The translations under genes were made by a program, and so were the position numbers. Shown here one piece after another: positions 25,821 through 35,187 of a DNA stretch of 64,000 bases; the first letter of the stretch is position 1; the number at the start of each line of letters is the position of its first letter. The DNA lies in the NCBI RefSeq assembly GCF_016907315.1, contig NZ_JAFBBS010000001.1:2852001-2916000 (forward strand), written 5' to 3'. The notes under the pieces are model-generated. The model was not told the DNA's origin and did no database searches. It worked only from the letters and a program-made list of their open reading frames with translations. This stretch comes from Microbacterium esteraromaticum (GTDB lineage: Bacteria; Actinomycetota; Actinomycetes; Actinomycetales; Microbacteriaceae).

Positions 25821-27029
25821 GTGAGCGCCGCGGACAGCCGCACCGCCCTCGTGCTGACATACTCAGACGTCGCGTCCGACCCGCGGGTCCGCCGCGAGAT
25901 CGACTGGCTGCTGGGCGACGGCTGGACGGTCGACACCCTGGGTCTCGGGGCAGACGGAGCCGCGGATGTGCGTCAGCACTTCACCCTGCGGGACCCGCTG
26001 AAGTGGACGACGGGGCGCCTGGGCACGCTTGTGGCTCACATTCTGCTTCCCGCTCGCCTGCGCTTCCGAGCGCTTCTCGTCTCGAGGATTCCGACTGAGC
26101 TCAGGGCCGCCGTGCGTGCCGGAGCCTACGACCTCATCGTCTTCAACGAGTGCGAGTTCACCCCGTGGGTCGAGGAGGGACGGGATTTCGGGCCTGAGGC
26201 CCTGCGGGGACTGAGGCATCTCGATCTGCACGAGTATCACAACCCCGACGTACGTCGGAACAGCCTCGGCGGGCGGATCACGGGCGCCCACTATCGTTGG
26301 GTGCGCGGTCACATCGCCTCCGACAGGTTCACCAGCCGAACGGTGGTGAACACGCCGATCGGCGAACTGTACTCGAAGGAGTTCGGCATCTCCGTGCCCG
26401 TCCAGGTGCGCAACGCTCCACCCTTCGTCGCCGGGCTGCAGCCGAGCACGGTCGATCCGGCAGAGATCCGGATGCTGTTCCACGGGCTGCCCAGCTGGGC
26501 GCGAGGGTTCGACGAGATCCTCCAGGCCATGCGCGAGCTCCCTGACCGATTCACGATGACTTTCATGCTGACGGCGAATCCCGCCGTTCACGCCAGGCTC
26601 CGCGCGGAACTAGAGACACACCCGGCTCGGGATCGCATCCGCATCGTTCCGCCCGCTCCCATGCGTGAGATCGCGCAGCGCATCAACGAGTACGACCTCG
26701 AGATCGTGTTCTACCGGCCGAACGGAACGTACAACATCAAGTACGCCATGCCGAACAAGTTCTTCGAGGCAGCGCAGGGACGTCTCGCGCTCGTCGTGGG
26801 GGAGACCCCGACGATGGCGCCCATCGTCCGCGAGTTCGGGAATGGCGTGGTCGTGCCGGAGTTCACCTGGGAGTCGCTGCGAGACACCCTCGCGGGGCTC
26901 GACGCCGAGGCCATCGCTGAGATGAAGACGAGGTCGTCGGTCGCAGCCGAAGCGATCAACTCGGCGTCCGAAGGAAGATCCTTCATACGGGCGATCACCG
27001 AGCACGGTGCACCGAGGGGTGTCGAATGA
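25821..27029 (+). CDS. GT4-like glycosyltransferase
   Basis: 402 residues from GTG 25821, which has GAAGGTGG seven bases upstream; an in-frame GTG at 25773 overlaps wbpB but would place a hairpin inside the coding region. GT-B layout: VLTYSDVASDPRVRREIDWL at the N-terminus, a membrane-proximal hydrophobic patch (LGTLVAHILLPARL), and a donor domain with MLFHGLPSWARGFDEIL and YNIKYAMPNKFFEAAQGRLA. It resembles, in motif order, the GT on the minus strand at 31699 (PNKFFDFVQARLGV), suggesting paralogues. The stop overlaps the ABC transporter start (ATGA). Confidence 0.78.
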   Translation: MSAADSRTALVLTYSDVASDPRVRREIDWLLGDGWTVDTLGLGADGAADVRQHFTLRDPLKWTTGRLGTLVAHILLPARLRFRALLVSRIPTELRAAVRAGAYDLIVFNECEFTPWVEEGRDFGPEALRGLRHLDLHEYHNPDVRRNSLGGRITGAHYRWVRGHIASDRFTSRTVVNTPIGELYSKEFGISVPVQVRNAPPFVAGLQPSTVDPAEIRMLFHGLPSWARGFDEILQAMRELPDRFTMTFMLTANPAVHARLRAELETHPARDRIRIVPPAPMREIAQRINEYDLEIVFYRPNGTYNIKYAMPNKFFEAAQGRLALVVGETPTMAPIVREFGNGVVVPEFTWESLRDTLAGLDAEAIAEMKTRSSVAAEAINSASEGRSFIRAITEHGAPRGVE

Positions 27030-28843
27030 AGGCCAACTGGCGGCTCTACCGTGAGGTGCTGACCGTCCTCCCGCAGAGCGCGAGTCGATTCCTCGTCATG
27101 TACGCGGCCGTCATGGGTGCTCTGGCGCTCATGGACGGTCTGGCCCTCGGCCTCCTGGCAGTCGTCATCGCACCGCTGGTGAGTCAGAGCCCGGTCAGCC
27201 TGCCCATCGTCGGCACGCTCGAGGGTGCTCAGGTGCTGATTCCACTGGCGCTTGTCTGCGCGCTGATCGTGCTCAAGGGAGCAGGAGCCCTGACTCTCCA
27301 GTGGGTCGCGACCCGCCGATTCTCTCGGTACGAGCTCGAACTCGGGGTCCGGGTCTTCGACGGATACATCCGAGCGCCGTGGGTCGAACGACTCCGACGG
27401 AACTCATCGGATCTCGTGCGGATCAGCGACGGCAGCGTGAGCACCACGATCTCGGGATTCCTGCTGCCAGGAGCCTCGCTGATCGGCGAGTTCATGAGCT
27501 TCCTCTCCTTGATACTCGTGCTCGCATTCGCTCAACCCTTCGTCGGCGTCGTGACGCTCGTCTATCTCGGTCTGATCGCTCTGCTGCTGCAGTTCCAGAT
27601 CTCCCGACGGGCCAAGCAGGCAGGGCAGGTCGCGCTGCGATACTCCATGCGCTCATCACGGCTCATCACGGAGATGATCGGCGCTCTCAAGGAGATCACT
27701 CTGCGCGGCAGCGCCGCCGAAGTCGCGGAGGTCGTGCGCTCGAACCGGGCGCGGTCGACGCGCGCCCGCGCGAACTCGCAGTTCCTGGCGCAGATCCCCC
27801 GGTACGTGCTCGACGTCGCTCTGATCGGCGGTTTCCTCGTGGTGGGCGCCGCCGGATTCATCACCGGCGGGGGCGATGTCACCGGCGCTATCGGCTCGAT
27901 CGCCCTGTTCGGCCTGGCAGGCTTCCGGCTGGCACCGTCTCTGGTCCGGTTCCAGGGCGTCCTGCAGCAGCTGCACGTCAGCGCGCCGCATGCGAGAGCG
28001 GTCGTGGACGAGGTGCGGCGAGGCGATCGCTACACCGAGGTCGCCAACGCGAAGGACACGGGGGTCATCCCCGCTCGACCGAAGGCTCTTCAGCTGCGCG
28101 GTGTCAGCTTCCGGTACGCGCCCGAGGCTGCCGATGCTGTGCGCGACGTGACGCTGGACATCCCGTTCGGGTCGCAGGTGGCGTTCGTGGGAGCGTCGGG
28201 TGCGGGCAAGTCGACGATGATCGATCTGCTGCTCGGACTGGTCGATCCCACCAGCGGATCCATCGAGGTCGACGGGGTGCCGCTGCGGTCGGTGCTGAAT
28301 GCCTGGCGCTCGCAGATCTCCTACGTCCCCCAGGAGGTATCGCTGTTCGATGCGACGGTGGCGCAGAACGTGGCGCTCACCTGGCGGGCGGACTTCGACC
28401 GCGATCGGGTGACGACGGCGCTCGACCGCGCCCAGCTGCTTCCGCTTATCCAGGCACGCGAAGGCGGGATCGACGGCCGCATCGGGGAGCGCGGCCTCGC
28501 CCTCTCCGGAGGACAGCGGCAGCGGCTCGGCATCGCCAGGGCGATGTACAACGATCCGCAGGTGCTGGTCATGGATGAGGCGACGAGCGCTCTGGACACC
28601 GCGACGGAGGCTGCTGTCACCAGGGCGATCGAAGAGCTGCGCGGCCGCGTCACCACGATCACCGTCGCCCATCGGCTCTCGACCATCCGCAACGCGGACA
28701 TCGTGTTCTTCATGCGCGACGGCGAGGTCGCAGCGTCCGGCTCCTTCGAGCAGGTCGTGGCGGCCGAACCCGAGTTCGCGCTGCAGGCGGCCCTTGCGGG
28801 ATTGATCGATCCGGACAAGGGAGTGGTCGATCAGGATGCCTGA
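27026..28843 (+). CDS. ABC transporter, half-transporter with fused ATPase (MsbA/PglK-like flippase candidate)
   Basis: 605 residues. The first ~320 contain about six transmembrane helices (e.g. FLVMYAAVMGALALMDGLAL). The ATPase domain begins near residue 350: Walker A GASGAGKST, Q-loop SYVPQEVSLFD, signature LSGGQRQRLG, Walker B VLVMDEATSALD and the H-loop TVAHRLSTIRN. Proteins of this form in glycan clusters (PglK) flip undecaprenyl-pyrophosphate oligosaccharides. No Wzx gene is seen in the window, so this may be the flippase for the oligosaccharide built by the neighbouring GTs. It overlaps genes on both sides. Confidence 0.88.
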   Translation: MKANWRLYREVLTVLPQSASRFLVMYAAVMGALALMDGLALGLLAVVIAPLVSQSPVSLPIVGTLEGAQVLIPLALVCALIVLKGAGALTLQWVATRRFSRYELELGVRVFDGYIRAPWVERLRRNSSDLVRISDGSVSTTISGFLLPGASLIGEFMSFLSLILVLAFAQPFVGVVTLVYLGLIALLLQFQISRRAKQAGQVALRYSMRSSRLITEMIGALKEITLRGSAAEVAEVVRSNRARSTRARANSQFLAQIPRYVLDVALIGGFLVVGAAGFITGGGDVTGAIGSIALFGLAGFRLAPSLVRFQGVLQQLHVSAPHARAVVDEVRRGDRYTEVANAKDTGVIPARPKALQLRGVSFRYAPEAADAVRDVTLDIPFGSQVAFVGASGAGKSTMIDLLLGLVDPTSGSIEVDGVPLRSVLNAWRSQISYVPQEVSLFDATVAQNVALTWRADFDRDRVTTALDRAQLLPLIQAREGGIDGRIGERGLALSGGQRQRLGIARAMYNDPQVLVMDEATSALDTATEAAVTRAIEELRGRVTTITVAHRLSTIRNADIVFFMRDGEVAASGSFEQVVAAEPEFALQAALAGLIDPDKGVVDQDA

Positions 28844-30347
28844 TCTGATGGTCGATGTGATCGTGGCGGTGCACAACGACCGACGACCGGTCGAGCGCGC
28901 GGTCGCCTCGGCGTTGCTGACCTCGCGCGAGGTACGGGCGACGATCGTCGCTCACAACGTGGACGCGGCTCGCATCCGAGAGCGACTGGGCGACCTCGGT
29001 CAGGACTCCCGCGTGCGGATCCTCGAACTGTCGGACGGAGTGCGTTCGCCCGCGAACGCGTTCAATCGTGGACTCGATGCTTCGACGGCGCGATACGTGG
29101 CGATCATCGGCTCAGACGACAGCCTGGAGCCCGGCGCCCTGGACGCCTGGGTCCACCTGGCAGAGTCCACCCATGCCGATGCCGTGATCGCGCCCATCGT
29201 CCGAGATGGCGGGCATGGTGTGCCGACTCCTCGTATTCGTCGCTCGCGGGCGCCACGCCTTCTCGACGCGGACCGTGACCGCCTCTACGAGAGGACTGCA
29301 CCGCTGGGTCTGCAGCGTCGCTCCGCCACCGGCGCGCTTCGGTATGAGCAGGGCCTGGCGCGCGGCGTGGACCAGGTGTACGGCCTGCGGCTCTGGGCGA
29401 ACCACCGAGTCGTCTTCGACCCCGACGGCCCCGCCTATCGCGAGCATGCAGATCAGGATGACCGGGTGACGCACGCCTTCGGTCCGATCGCTGACGACTT
29501 CGCCTTCCTGGCGACCTATCTCGACGAGATCCGACTCCTTCCGGCGGCCCTTCGCCGAGCAGCGGTCGCGAAGACCATTCGCGTGCACGTCGTCCCCGCC
29601 GTACGCAACCGCATCTCCGTCGGCACGCTCTCGCACGCTGACCTGGCGGCCGCAGCGGAGATCTTGTCCGCCCTCGAGAAGAGCGCTCCCCGAGCTCGAG
29701 GTCTGCTCCCTCGAACGGTGGGCGCAGACCTTCGTGCCATCGAGGCGATGTCGTCCGAGCGACTGTCCTCTGGTCGCGGGATCGCGCAGCGGATGGCCGA
29801 GCTGCTGCCGATGGATCTCCGTCTCGTCCTGCACAGGCATGGGCCATTGCGGAACGCCCTGGCCGGGCGCGCGCTGGCGCGCCGTGTGACCAGAGGATTC
29901 GCGACGCGCGAGGCCACTCGCGCCGGCGCCGTGACGTCGCCCGACGGAGGGGTGGTCGTTCTCTCGCCAGAGGCGACGTCAGCCGCACGCGACCTCAGCG
30001 ACGAATGCGGTGGCATCGTGATCGGGTGGCGAGGAACGGCGGCGCACATCACCGTCGAGCGCCCGAGTCGATGGTCGATCCGCGCACAGCGCCTGCTCGG
30101 TGGCGGTTTCCCTACTCGGATCCTTCTCAGAGTGCTCGGAGCCGATGACGCCACTCAGTTCGCTCGTCGACTTCGGGGGACGCCCGCCGAGGCTGCTCTC
30201 CGTCGCGCGACGCTGATCGTCGCCGCGGAGGAAGATGGCGTCCTCGCCGCGTGGCGGGCGCAGCGCGCGAGCGGTGGGTCCGTGCGAGCGGTCCATGGGC
30301 TCGCCGCGGCACGGGAGATGCTGCAGAGACAAGGAAGACCATCATGA
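28836..30347 (+). CDS. GT2 glycosyltransferase with long C-terminal extension
   Basis: 503 residues. The first ~200 form a GT-A domain: VDVIVAVHNDRRPVERAV, the VRSPANAFNRGLDASTARYVAIIGSDD-type donor site (DD in IGSDDSLEPG) and an acceptor-side His/Asp region (REHADQDDRV). The remaining ~300 residues are unassigned, Arg/Ala-rich and apparently soluble, with no repeat or membrane segment that I can see. It overlaps the ABC gene by 8 bases and the next GT by 4, so it is in the same operon. Confidence 0.75.
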   Translation: MPDLMVDVIVAVHNDRRPVERAVASALLTSREVRATIVAHNVDAARIRERLGDLGQDSRVRILELSDGVRSPANAFNRGLDASTARYVAIIGSDDSLEPGALDAWVHLAESTHADAVIAPIVRDGGHGVPTPRIRRSRAPRLLDADRDRLYERTAPLGLQRRSATGALRYEQGLARGVDQVYGLRLWANHRVVFDPDGPAYREHADQDDRVTHAFGPIADDFAFLATYLDEIRLLPAALRRAAVAKTIRVHVVPAVRNRISVGTLSHADLAAAAEILSALEKSAPRARGLLPRTVGADLRAIEAMSSERLSSGRGIAQRMAELLPMDLRLVLHRHGPLRNALAGRALARRVTRGFATREATRAGAVTSPDGGVVVLSPEATSAARDLSDECGGIVIGWRGTAAHITVERPSRWSIRAQRLLGGGFPTRILLRVLGADDATQFARRLRGTPAEAALRRATLIVAAEEDGVLAAWRAQRASGGSVRAVHGLAAAREMLQRQGRPS

Positions 30348-31651
30348 CCCGTCCGCATCTGCTCTACACGGCGTGGAGCTTCCCGCCCAGCAGAGCGGGC
30401 GGCGTGTACCGAGCCGTGGCGACGGTGAACGCGTTCGCCGCCGCCGGCTGGGATGTCACCGTGCTGACAGTGCCGGAGCAGCTGTTCCGGATGTCGACCG
30501 GGATCGATGCTGAGCTCGCAGCGCAGGTCGACGACAGCATCCGGGTGATGCGTGAAGACCCCGATGTGCCGGCGTTCCAGAACGACCTGGCGAGCTGGCC
30601 GTGGCTGCGAGCACGGCATCCTGAGCTGTTCAAGCTCGTGGATCTGAGGCGCGACTTCCGAAGCTTCCCCGAGCCGAACTACGGTCGCTGGCGCAGGGGT
30701 CTCGAGGCGATGGCCGAGAGGGCGCATCGCCTCAAGCCTGTGGATCTCGCGATCGGCACGGCGAATCCTCACGTGGACTTCATCCCCGGGTGGCATCTGC
30801 ACCGCACCCACGGGGTGCCGTACGTCATGGATTACCGCGATGCCTGGCAGCTCGACGTGTTCTCGGGAAGACGGCTCGTCACCGCCACCCCGGCCGTTCG
30901 TCGCTGGGAGCGCAGGCTGATCGGTTCAGCCGCTGAGGTGTGGTTCGTGAACGACGCGATTCGTTCCTGGCATGCGCAGCGCTATCCGGACTTCTCCGAC
31001 CGCATGCAGGTCGTCGCGAACGGGTTCGACGAGTACAAGGAGTCGCTCCGGGTCCCCGTCCGTCCCGGTCGCGAGCAGGGGCTCACCTTCGGCTACATCG
31101 GCACCATCACCCCGAACGTGCCGCTCGATCTCATGCTCGAGGGATGGAGCCGGGCGCGCGCCACGGAACCCGAGCTCGCGGGGGCGGAGCTGGTGCTGCG
31201 CGGATACATCGGCCATTTCGGATCCGGCGATGCGACGGCGGCCAAGCGCATCGAGGCCGCAGCCGCAGACGGTGTGCGCTACGACGGGCCGGTCGGCAAG
31301 GCCGACATCGCGCGCACATACCGGGAGTTCGATGCGCTCGTGCTGGCTCTCGGCACGGGCCGATACGTCACCAGCGGCAAGGTGTACGAGTACGCCGCGA
31401 CGGGCATACCCGTGGTCTCGGTGCATGACCCTGGGAACGCAGCGACGGATGTCATGGCCGGCTCACCCGCGTGGGTGCGCACGGAGACGATGACGGCTGA
31501 CGGGATAGCGGCCGCCTTCGCGCAGGCCGCCAGAGTGGCACGCAACCAGGACATGGCTGCTCGCGAGGCGGCGCAGGAATGGGGAGCGAAGTACTCTCGT
31601 ATCTCGCAGCTCGCCCCTCGCATCGAGGCTCTTTCGCCTGGGCGGACCTGA
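30344..31651 (+). CDS. GT4-like glycosyltransferase
   Basis: 435 residues; GT-B fold typical of surface-polysaccharide transferases. Seen features: YTAWSFPPSRAGGVYRAVATV at the N-terminus (Gly-rich acceptor loop), VPYVMDYRDAWQLDV, FVNDAIRSWHAQRYP, GTITPNVPLDLMLEGW, and SGKVYEYAATGIPVVSV, where the Lys/Glu of the E-x7-E-like motif should bind the donor phosphate. The DYRDAW motif is common in GTs acting on aminosugar acceptors. Last gene of a run of translation-coupled genes starting at 25821. Confidence 0.8.
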   Translation: MTRPHLLYTAWSFPPSRAGGVYRAVATVNAFAAAGWDVTVLTVPEQLFRMSTGIDAELAAQVDDSIRVMREDPDVPAFQNDLASWPWLRARHPELFKLVDLRRDFRSFPEPNYGRWRRGLEAMAERAHRLKPVDLAIGTANPHVDFIPGWHLHRTHGVPYVMDYRDAWQLDVFSGRRLVTATPAVRRWERRLIGSAAEVWFVNDAIRSWHAQRYPDFSDRMQVVANGFDEYKESLRVPVRPGREQGLTFGYIGTITPNVPLDLMLEGWSRARATEPELAGAELVLRGYIGHFGSGDATAAKRIEAAAADGVRYDGPVGKADIARTYREFDALVLALGTGRYVTSGKVYEYAATGIPVVSVHDPGNAATDVMAGSPAWVRTETMTADGIAAAFAQAARVARNQDMAAREAAQEWGAKYSRISQLAPRIEALSPGRT

Positions 31652-31680
31652 ACCGGCTCGCCATCGCCCCGTGGCTCGGC

Positions 31681-31704
31681 AGCTGACAGCCGATCGGGTC
31701 AGCT
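31681..31704. terminator. Weak bidirectional hairpin between convergent GT genes
   Basis: AGCTGAC and GTCAGCT pair around a 10-base loop and overlap the stop codon of the minus-strand gene. Modest stability. Confidence 0.3.
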
Positions 31705-32841
31705 CGGCCGGCTCTCGTCGATGGCGGCGATGGAGGTCACCCAGATCCCGACCTGATGCTCTGAAGAGAGTTCGGCGGCGGCTGCTGCTGCCGCGTTCTT
31801 CCAGGTCATCACGGTCGTCGGGTCAAGCGAATCCAGTACGTCCGTGAGGTCCTGAGCTGAGAAGCCCGCGGTCACCGCCCCGAAACCGTGCGTGCGCGTC
31901 ATCCCCGCCATCGCCGCTGTCGGGCCCACGATCACCCCGAGCCGCGCCTGCACGAAGTCGAAGAACTTGTTCGGAAGGGCGAGTCGGTGATTCGTCGAAG
32001 TGGCAGGCAGGATGTGGATGCCGATGTCGTGCTGCGCGAGCGCGTCGGAGAGCTGGGAATGCGGGACCGGGTCGAGGATGCGGATGTTCGGCGAGTCCGA
32101 TGCCCGCTCGCGGAGCTGCTGGATGTAGCCAGGGTCGTTGGGCATCAGGTGCATCGTGAACTCGATGTCGGCGCGGCTGCCGCGGACGCCGTCGATCATC
32201 GTGTCGAGATGCCGCCCGGCGAGAGCCGCGCCGGAGTGCACGAGGCGGATGGGAGAACCGACGGGACGAACGGGACGTTCCTGATAGGGGGACGCGTTCG
32301 TGACCACCTGGGGCTGCAGGCCGAGATCGCGGTATCTCTCTGCGATCTCGGGAGCGACCGTCGTGGTCGAGGCCGCCGGCGCGGCGAACTCCCGCACCTG
32401 CCAGGAGTTGAACGGAGCGCGCAGCGCAGCCCAGCGACGGTTGTCGTCGTGCAGGCCCGGAAAGTACTCGTGAAGATCGACATGGACCCTGTCGGGGGAG
32501 ACGATCTCGTAGGCCAGCGGAGCCGCGTCGATGTCATTGGCGAGAACGATGTCGGCCCTCACGCCGCGCAGCGCCCGACGGGCGCCGCGGAACAGCGGAG
32601 AGGTCACGTGGATGAGGCGATATGCGCGCAGTCGCAGCAGCGCTGCCTCGACCCGCATGCGCCACTTCCGCCTGGCGCCGGTCGGCGCCTGCGGAAGGAC
32701 GATGTGCTCATGGACTCCGTTCGGCGTCGTTCCCCACCCCGCCGTCACGACCTCGTACCGGTCAGCGAACGCAGCGATCTGCCGTTGGAGACGTGCGTCC
32801 GAGTTGAGATCCGAGAACGAGATGATCAGAAGTCGGGTCAT
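31699..32841 (-). CDS. GT4-like glycosyltransferase
   Basis: 380 residues from ATG 32841 (MTRLLIISFSDLNSDARLQ); upstream in-frame starts exist but would run into the preceding gene. GT-B features: SDLNSDARLQRQIAAFADR (acceptor loop), HVDLHEYFPGLHDDNRRW, VHSGAALAGRHLDTMIDGV, and donor-site LALPNKFFDFVQARLGVIVG. This is the same motif order as the GT at 25821 on the other strand. It lies 14 bases downstream of the two-domain GT gene and is probably co-transcribed with it. Confidence 0.78.
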   Translation of the reverse strand: MTRLLIISFSDLNSDARLQRQIAAFADRYEVVTAGWGTTPNGVHEHIVLPQAPTGARRKWRMRVEAALLRLRAYRLIHVTSPLFRGARRALRGVRADIVLANDIDAAPLAYEIVSPDRVHVDLHEYFPGLHDDNRRWAALRAPFNSWQVREFAAPAASTTTVAPEIAERYRDLGLQPQVVTNASPYQERPVRPVGSPIRLVHSGAALAGRHLDTMIDGVRGSRADIEFTMHLMPNDPGYIQQLRERASDSPNIRILDPVPHSQLSDALAQHDIGIHILPATSTNHRLALPNKFFDFVQARLGVIVGPTAAMAGMTRTHGFGAVTAGFSAQDLTDVLDSLDPTTVMTWKNAAAAAAAELSSEHQVGIWVTSIAAIDESRPS

Positions 32842-32855
32842 GGGGCGCACCGGAT

Positions 32856-35132
32856 TCACGAGGTCGAGGCAGGGGCGATCCACCTGCCGAGAAGGGCATC
32901 CGCGCTGAATCGGCCATCATGCACGGCGGAGACGAAGGCACGGCCTTCGTCCGCAAGTCTCTCACGTCGTCCTGGATCCGCGGCGAGGTCGAGGAGCACG
33001 GACTCGAGATCGGCGGCGGTGCTCTCGACGATGGGCAGTTCGAGGCCCGTCACGAGCTGCACGCGCTGGCGCACCGACGAGTGCACGTGGCTGACCACGA
33101 CCTTCCCTGCAGCCATCGCCTCGCATGCTGCGGCGCCGTAGCTGCCGAGCCGGAACTGATCCAGCACGACATCCGCATCGGCATAGATCTGCGGCATCTC
33201 GTCGTGCGGCACGCCAGTGATCTCGGCGTACTCCACCGCGCCGGCCTCGGCCATCCGGGTCATGATGGGCCTGATCGCTGCTGTTCCCTTCACCGCGGCG
33301 CTGCTCGGTGCGTGCACGACACGGAGGCGACCGGCGGACGGCACCCTCTCGATGCCGGAGGACCACCGCTTCACGTCGATAGCGACGGGGACCCAGGTGG
33401 CCTCGGGCACGTCCTGCAGCAGGTCGGGTGTCGAGACGAACACGGGAAGCCCCAGTTCTGCGAGCAGAGCGCGGTTGCGTGCGGTCACGCGTACGGCGAC
33501 GCGGTATGCGCGCTCGTTCGCGAACGCTTCGGGGCGGGGGCTCCGGATCTCCGTACCGTGGCACAGGATCGCGGCTGAGACCTGGGGACCGAGCAGCTCC
33601 AGCTGCACCTTCAGATCGCGGCCGCCCAGACGCCCGAAAGGAGGGATGAGGGACTCCACCAGGACGTGGGTGAAGGCGCGAGCGGCGTGCAGCTGGGCGC
33701 GCTGCCACGAAGCGGAGTTCTGGAACACGCGTCGTGCGACCACTGCATCCGCTGGATACCGGAAGGACGACTGCACCGCGAGGGTCCTCGCGCCGACATC
33801 CGGCGCCGCCTCCTCGAGTGCGGCAGCCCACCGGCCGGCCTGCCCGGCGTAGTTCGCCGGGGTGATCAGGATACGCGTCAGCGTGCTCGGGGCCTCGGAT
33901 ACATCGCGGCTGTCCGACCGGCGCGGAATCCCGAAGCGCAGAGCCGCGAGCCTGCCGGGGATGCTCGACGGATGAGTGGCGAGCCAGTCTGAGGCGCGTT
34001 CTCCGAGACCCTGGCGGTCGGGCGACCGGCGCTCCCGGCGTTCCATGAGGATGCGGGCGTATATGTCGGTCAGCTGCGCGGTCACGGTCTCGGCGCTGAA
34101 GCGGCCCTGGACCGTCGCCGCGATGGCCGTCGCCGTCATCTCACGCGTGGCGTCGTGGAGGTCTTCGACGGCGTCGGCATATGCCTCGCCGGTCTGCGTG
34201 GAGACGAACCTGCTCACCGTGGGGTCGGAGTAGTCGACAGCGCCGCTGGCGGCTCCGCTCACGATCGGCCGCCCGCTCGAGAGCGCCTCCGCCGCGACGA
34301 TGCAGAAGTTGTCCCCCTGGGTGGGCAGGATGAACATGGTCGACGCAGCGAGCTCGCGCGCGACGCCGTCGTCGTCGAGCGCACCGGTCAGCCGTACGCG
34401 GTCAGCCACACCTCGTCGAGACGCCACCGTGAGCACCTCGTCGCGTTGCGCTCCCTCGCCGACCCAGGTGAGCTCGGCGTCGACGCCGCGGTCGACGAGT
34501 TCGGCGAGTGCGTGGACGGCGAGCACAGGACCCTTGCGCGGGATGATGCCGCCGATGCCGATCAGTCGGGGTCTGCTGAGATCGGTCCGCTCCTGCGGAT
34601 CGACGCGGCGCACGATGCAGGGAACGACCTCCACCGCCGCGGGGCGGTAGCGGGCGATGCCCTCAGCCAGGCGGGTGCTCTCCGCGATGACGGCATCGGC
34701 ACCGCGCAGTCGCGGGCCCAGGAGCGAGAGCGCGATCCGCTCGCCGCGCGCGAGCGTATCCGGTGCGGTGATCCCGGACCAGTGCTCCGAATGGACCCAG
34801 GCGGAGTCAGGGCCACCTGGACGACCTGTCAGCCACGGGAGGAGACCGGTGAGAGCGTGCGTGTGCACGACATCCGCTCCCGCCGACAGCTCGCCAACCA
34901 GGCGACGCGCCCGAAGATAGGAGCGAGGATCGCTCCTATTGAGCGGGACGTGGCGGTAGTCGTGGCCGCCCGGCGCTCTCGTGGCTGCCAGGGGTGCACC
35001 TCGCTGCCAGTCGAGATGCAGCACCGTCACGTCGTGGACCGTCGAGAGGGCCTCGACCTCGCGCCGGACGAACACCCCGGACACGGGTGAATCGGCGGTG
35101 GGGAACCACGGCGTGACGACCAGAATACGCAC
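32856..35132 (-). CDS. Two-domain glycosyltransferase (GT4 fused to a second GT-B domain)
   Basis: 758 residues, about twice the size of a single GT4. Residues 1-360 are a complete GT4: TPWFPTADSPVSGVFVRREV, GIGGIIPRKGPVLAVHALAEL and EALSSGRPIVSGAASGAVD. After a ~50-residue linker, residues ~415-758 are a second, more divergent GT-B-like domain: ILCHGTEIRSPRPEAF, LRVVHAPSSAAVKGT, and DQFRLGSYGAAACEAMAAGK with the expected glutamate. The fusion may add two sugars in sequence, or one half may be regulatory. It has a leaderless TACGCT promoter 6 bases before its GTG and is divergent from the GT2 at 35188. Confidence 0.82.
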   Translation of the reverse strand: MRILVVTPWFPTADSPVSGVFVRREVEALSTVHDVTVLHLDWQRGAPLAATRAPGGHDYRHVPLNRSDPRSYLRARRLVGELSAGADVVHTHALTGLLPWLTGRPGGPDSAWVHSEHWSGITAPDTLARGERIALSLLGPRLRGADAVIAESTRLAEGIARYRPAAVEVVPCIVRRVDPQERTDLSRPRLIGIGGIIPRKGPVLAVHALAELVDRGVDAELTWVGEGAQRDEVLTVASRRGVADRVRLTGALDDDGVARELAASTMFILPTQGDNFCIVAAEALSSGRPIVSGAASGAVDYSDPTVSRFVSTQTGEAYADAVEDLHDATREMTATAIAATVQGRFSAETVTAQLTDIYARILMERRERRSPDRQGLGERASDWLATHPSSIPGRLAALRFGIPRRSDSRDVSEAPSTLTRILITPANYAGQAGRWAAALEEAAPDVGARTLAVQSSFRYPADAVVARRVFQNSASWQRAQLHAARAFTHVLVESLIPPFGRLGGRDLKVQLELLGPQVSAAILCHGTEIRSPRPEAFANERAYRVAVRVTARNRALLAELGLPVFVSTPDLLQDVPEATWVPVAIDVKRWSSGIERVPSAGRLRVVHAPSSAAVKGTAAIRPIMTRMAEAGAVEYAEITGVPHDEMPQIYADADVVLDQFRLGSYGAAACEAMAAGKVVVSHVHSSVRQRVQLVTGLELPIVESTAADLESVLLDLAADPGRRERLADEGRAFVSAVHDGRFSADALLGRWIAPASTS

Positions 35133-35138
35133 CGCTCA

Positions 35139-35144
35139 AGCGTA
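35139..35144 (-). promoter_or_regulatory. -10 box of the two-domain GT gene, leaderless
   Basis: TACGCT (minus strand) lies 6 bases before GTG 35132. Confidence 0.55.
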
Positions 35145-35175
35145 TCCCGGGCCGAGAGGGAAGCATGCGGTGCGA

Positions 35176-35181
35176 TACGAT
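35176..35181 (+). promoter_or_regulatory. -10 box of the GT2 gene at 35188, leaderless
   Basis: TACGAT lies 6 bases before GTG 35188 and selects that codon (VNLTIGIPTYNR) over the in-frame GTG at 35170. Confidence 0.55.
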
Positions 35182-35187
35182 GCCGCG

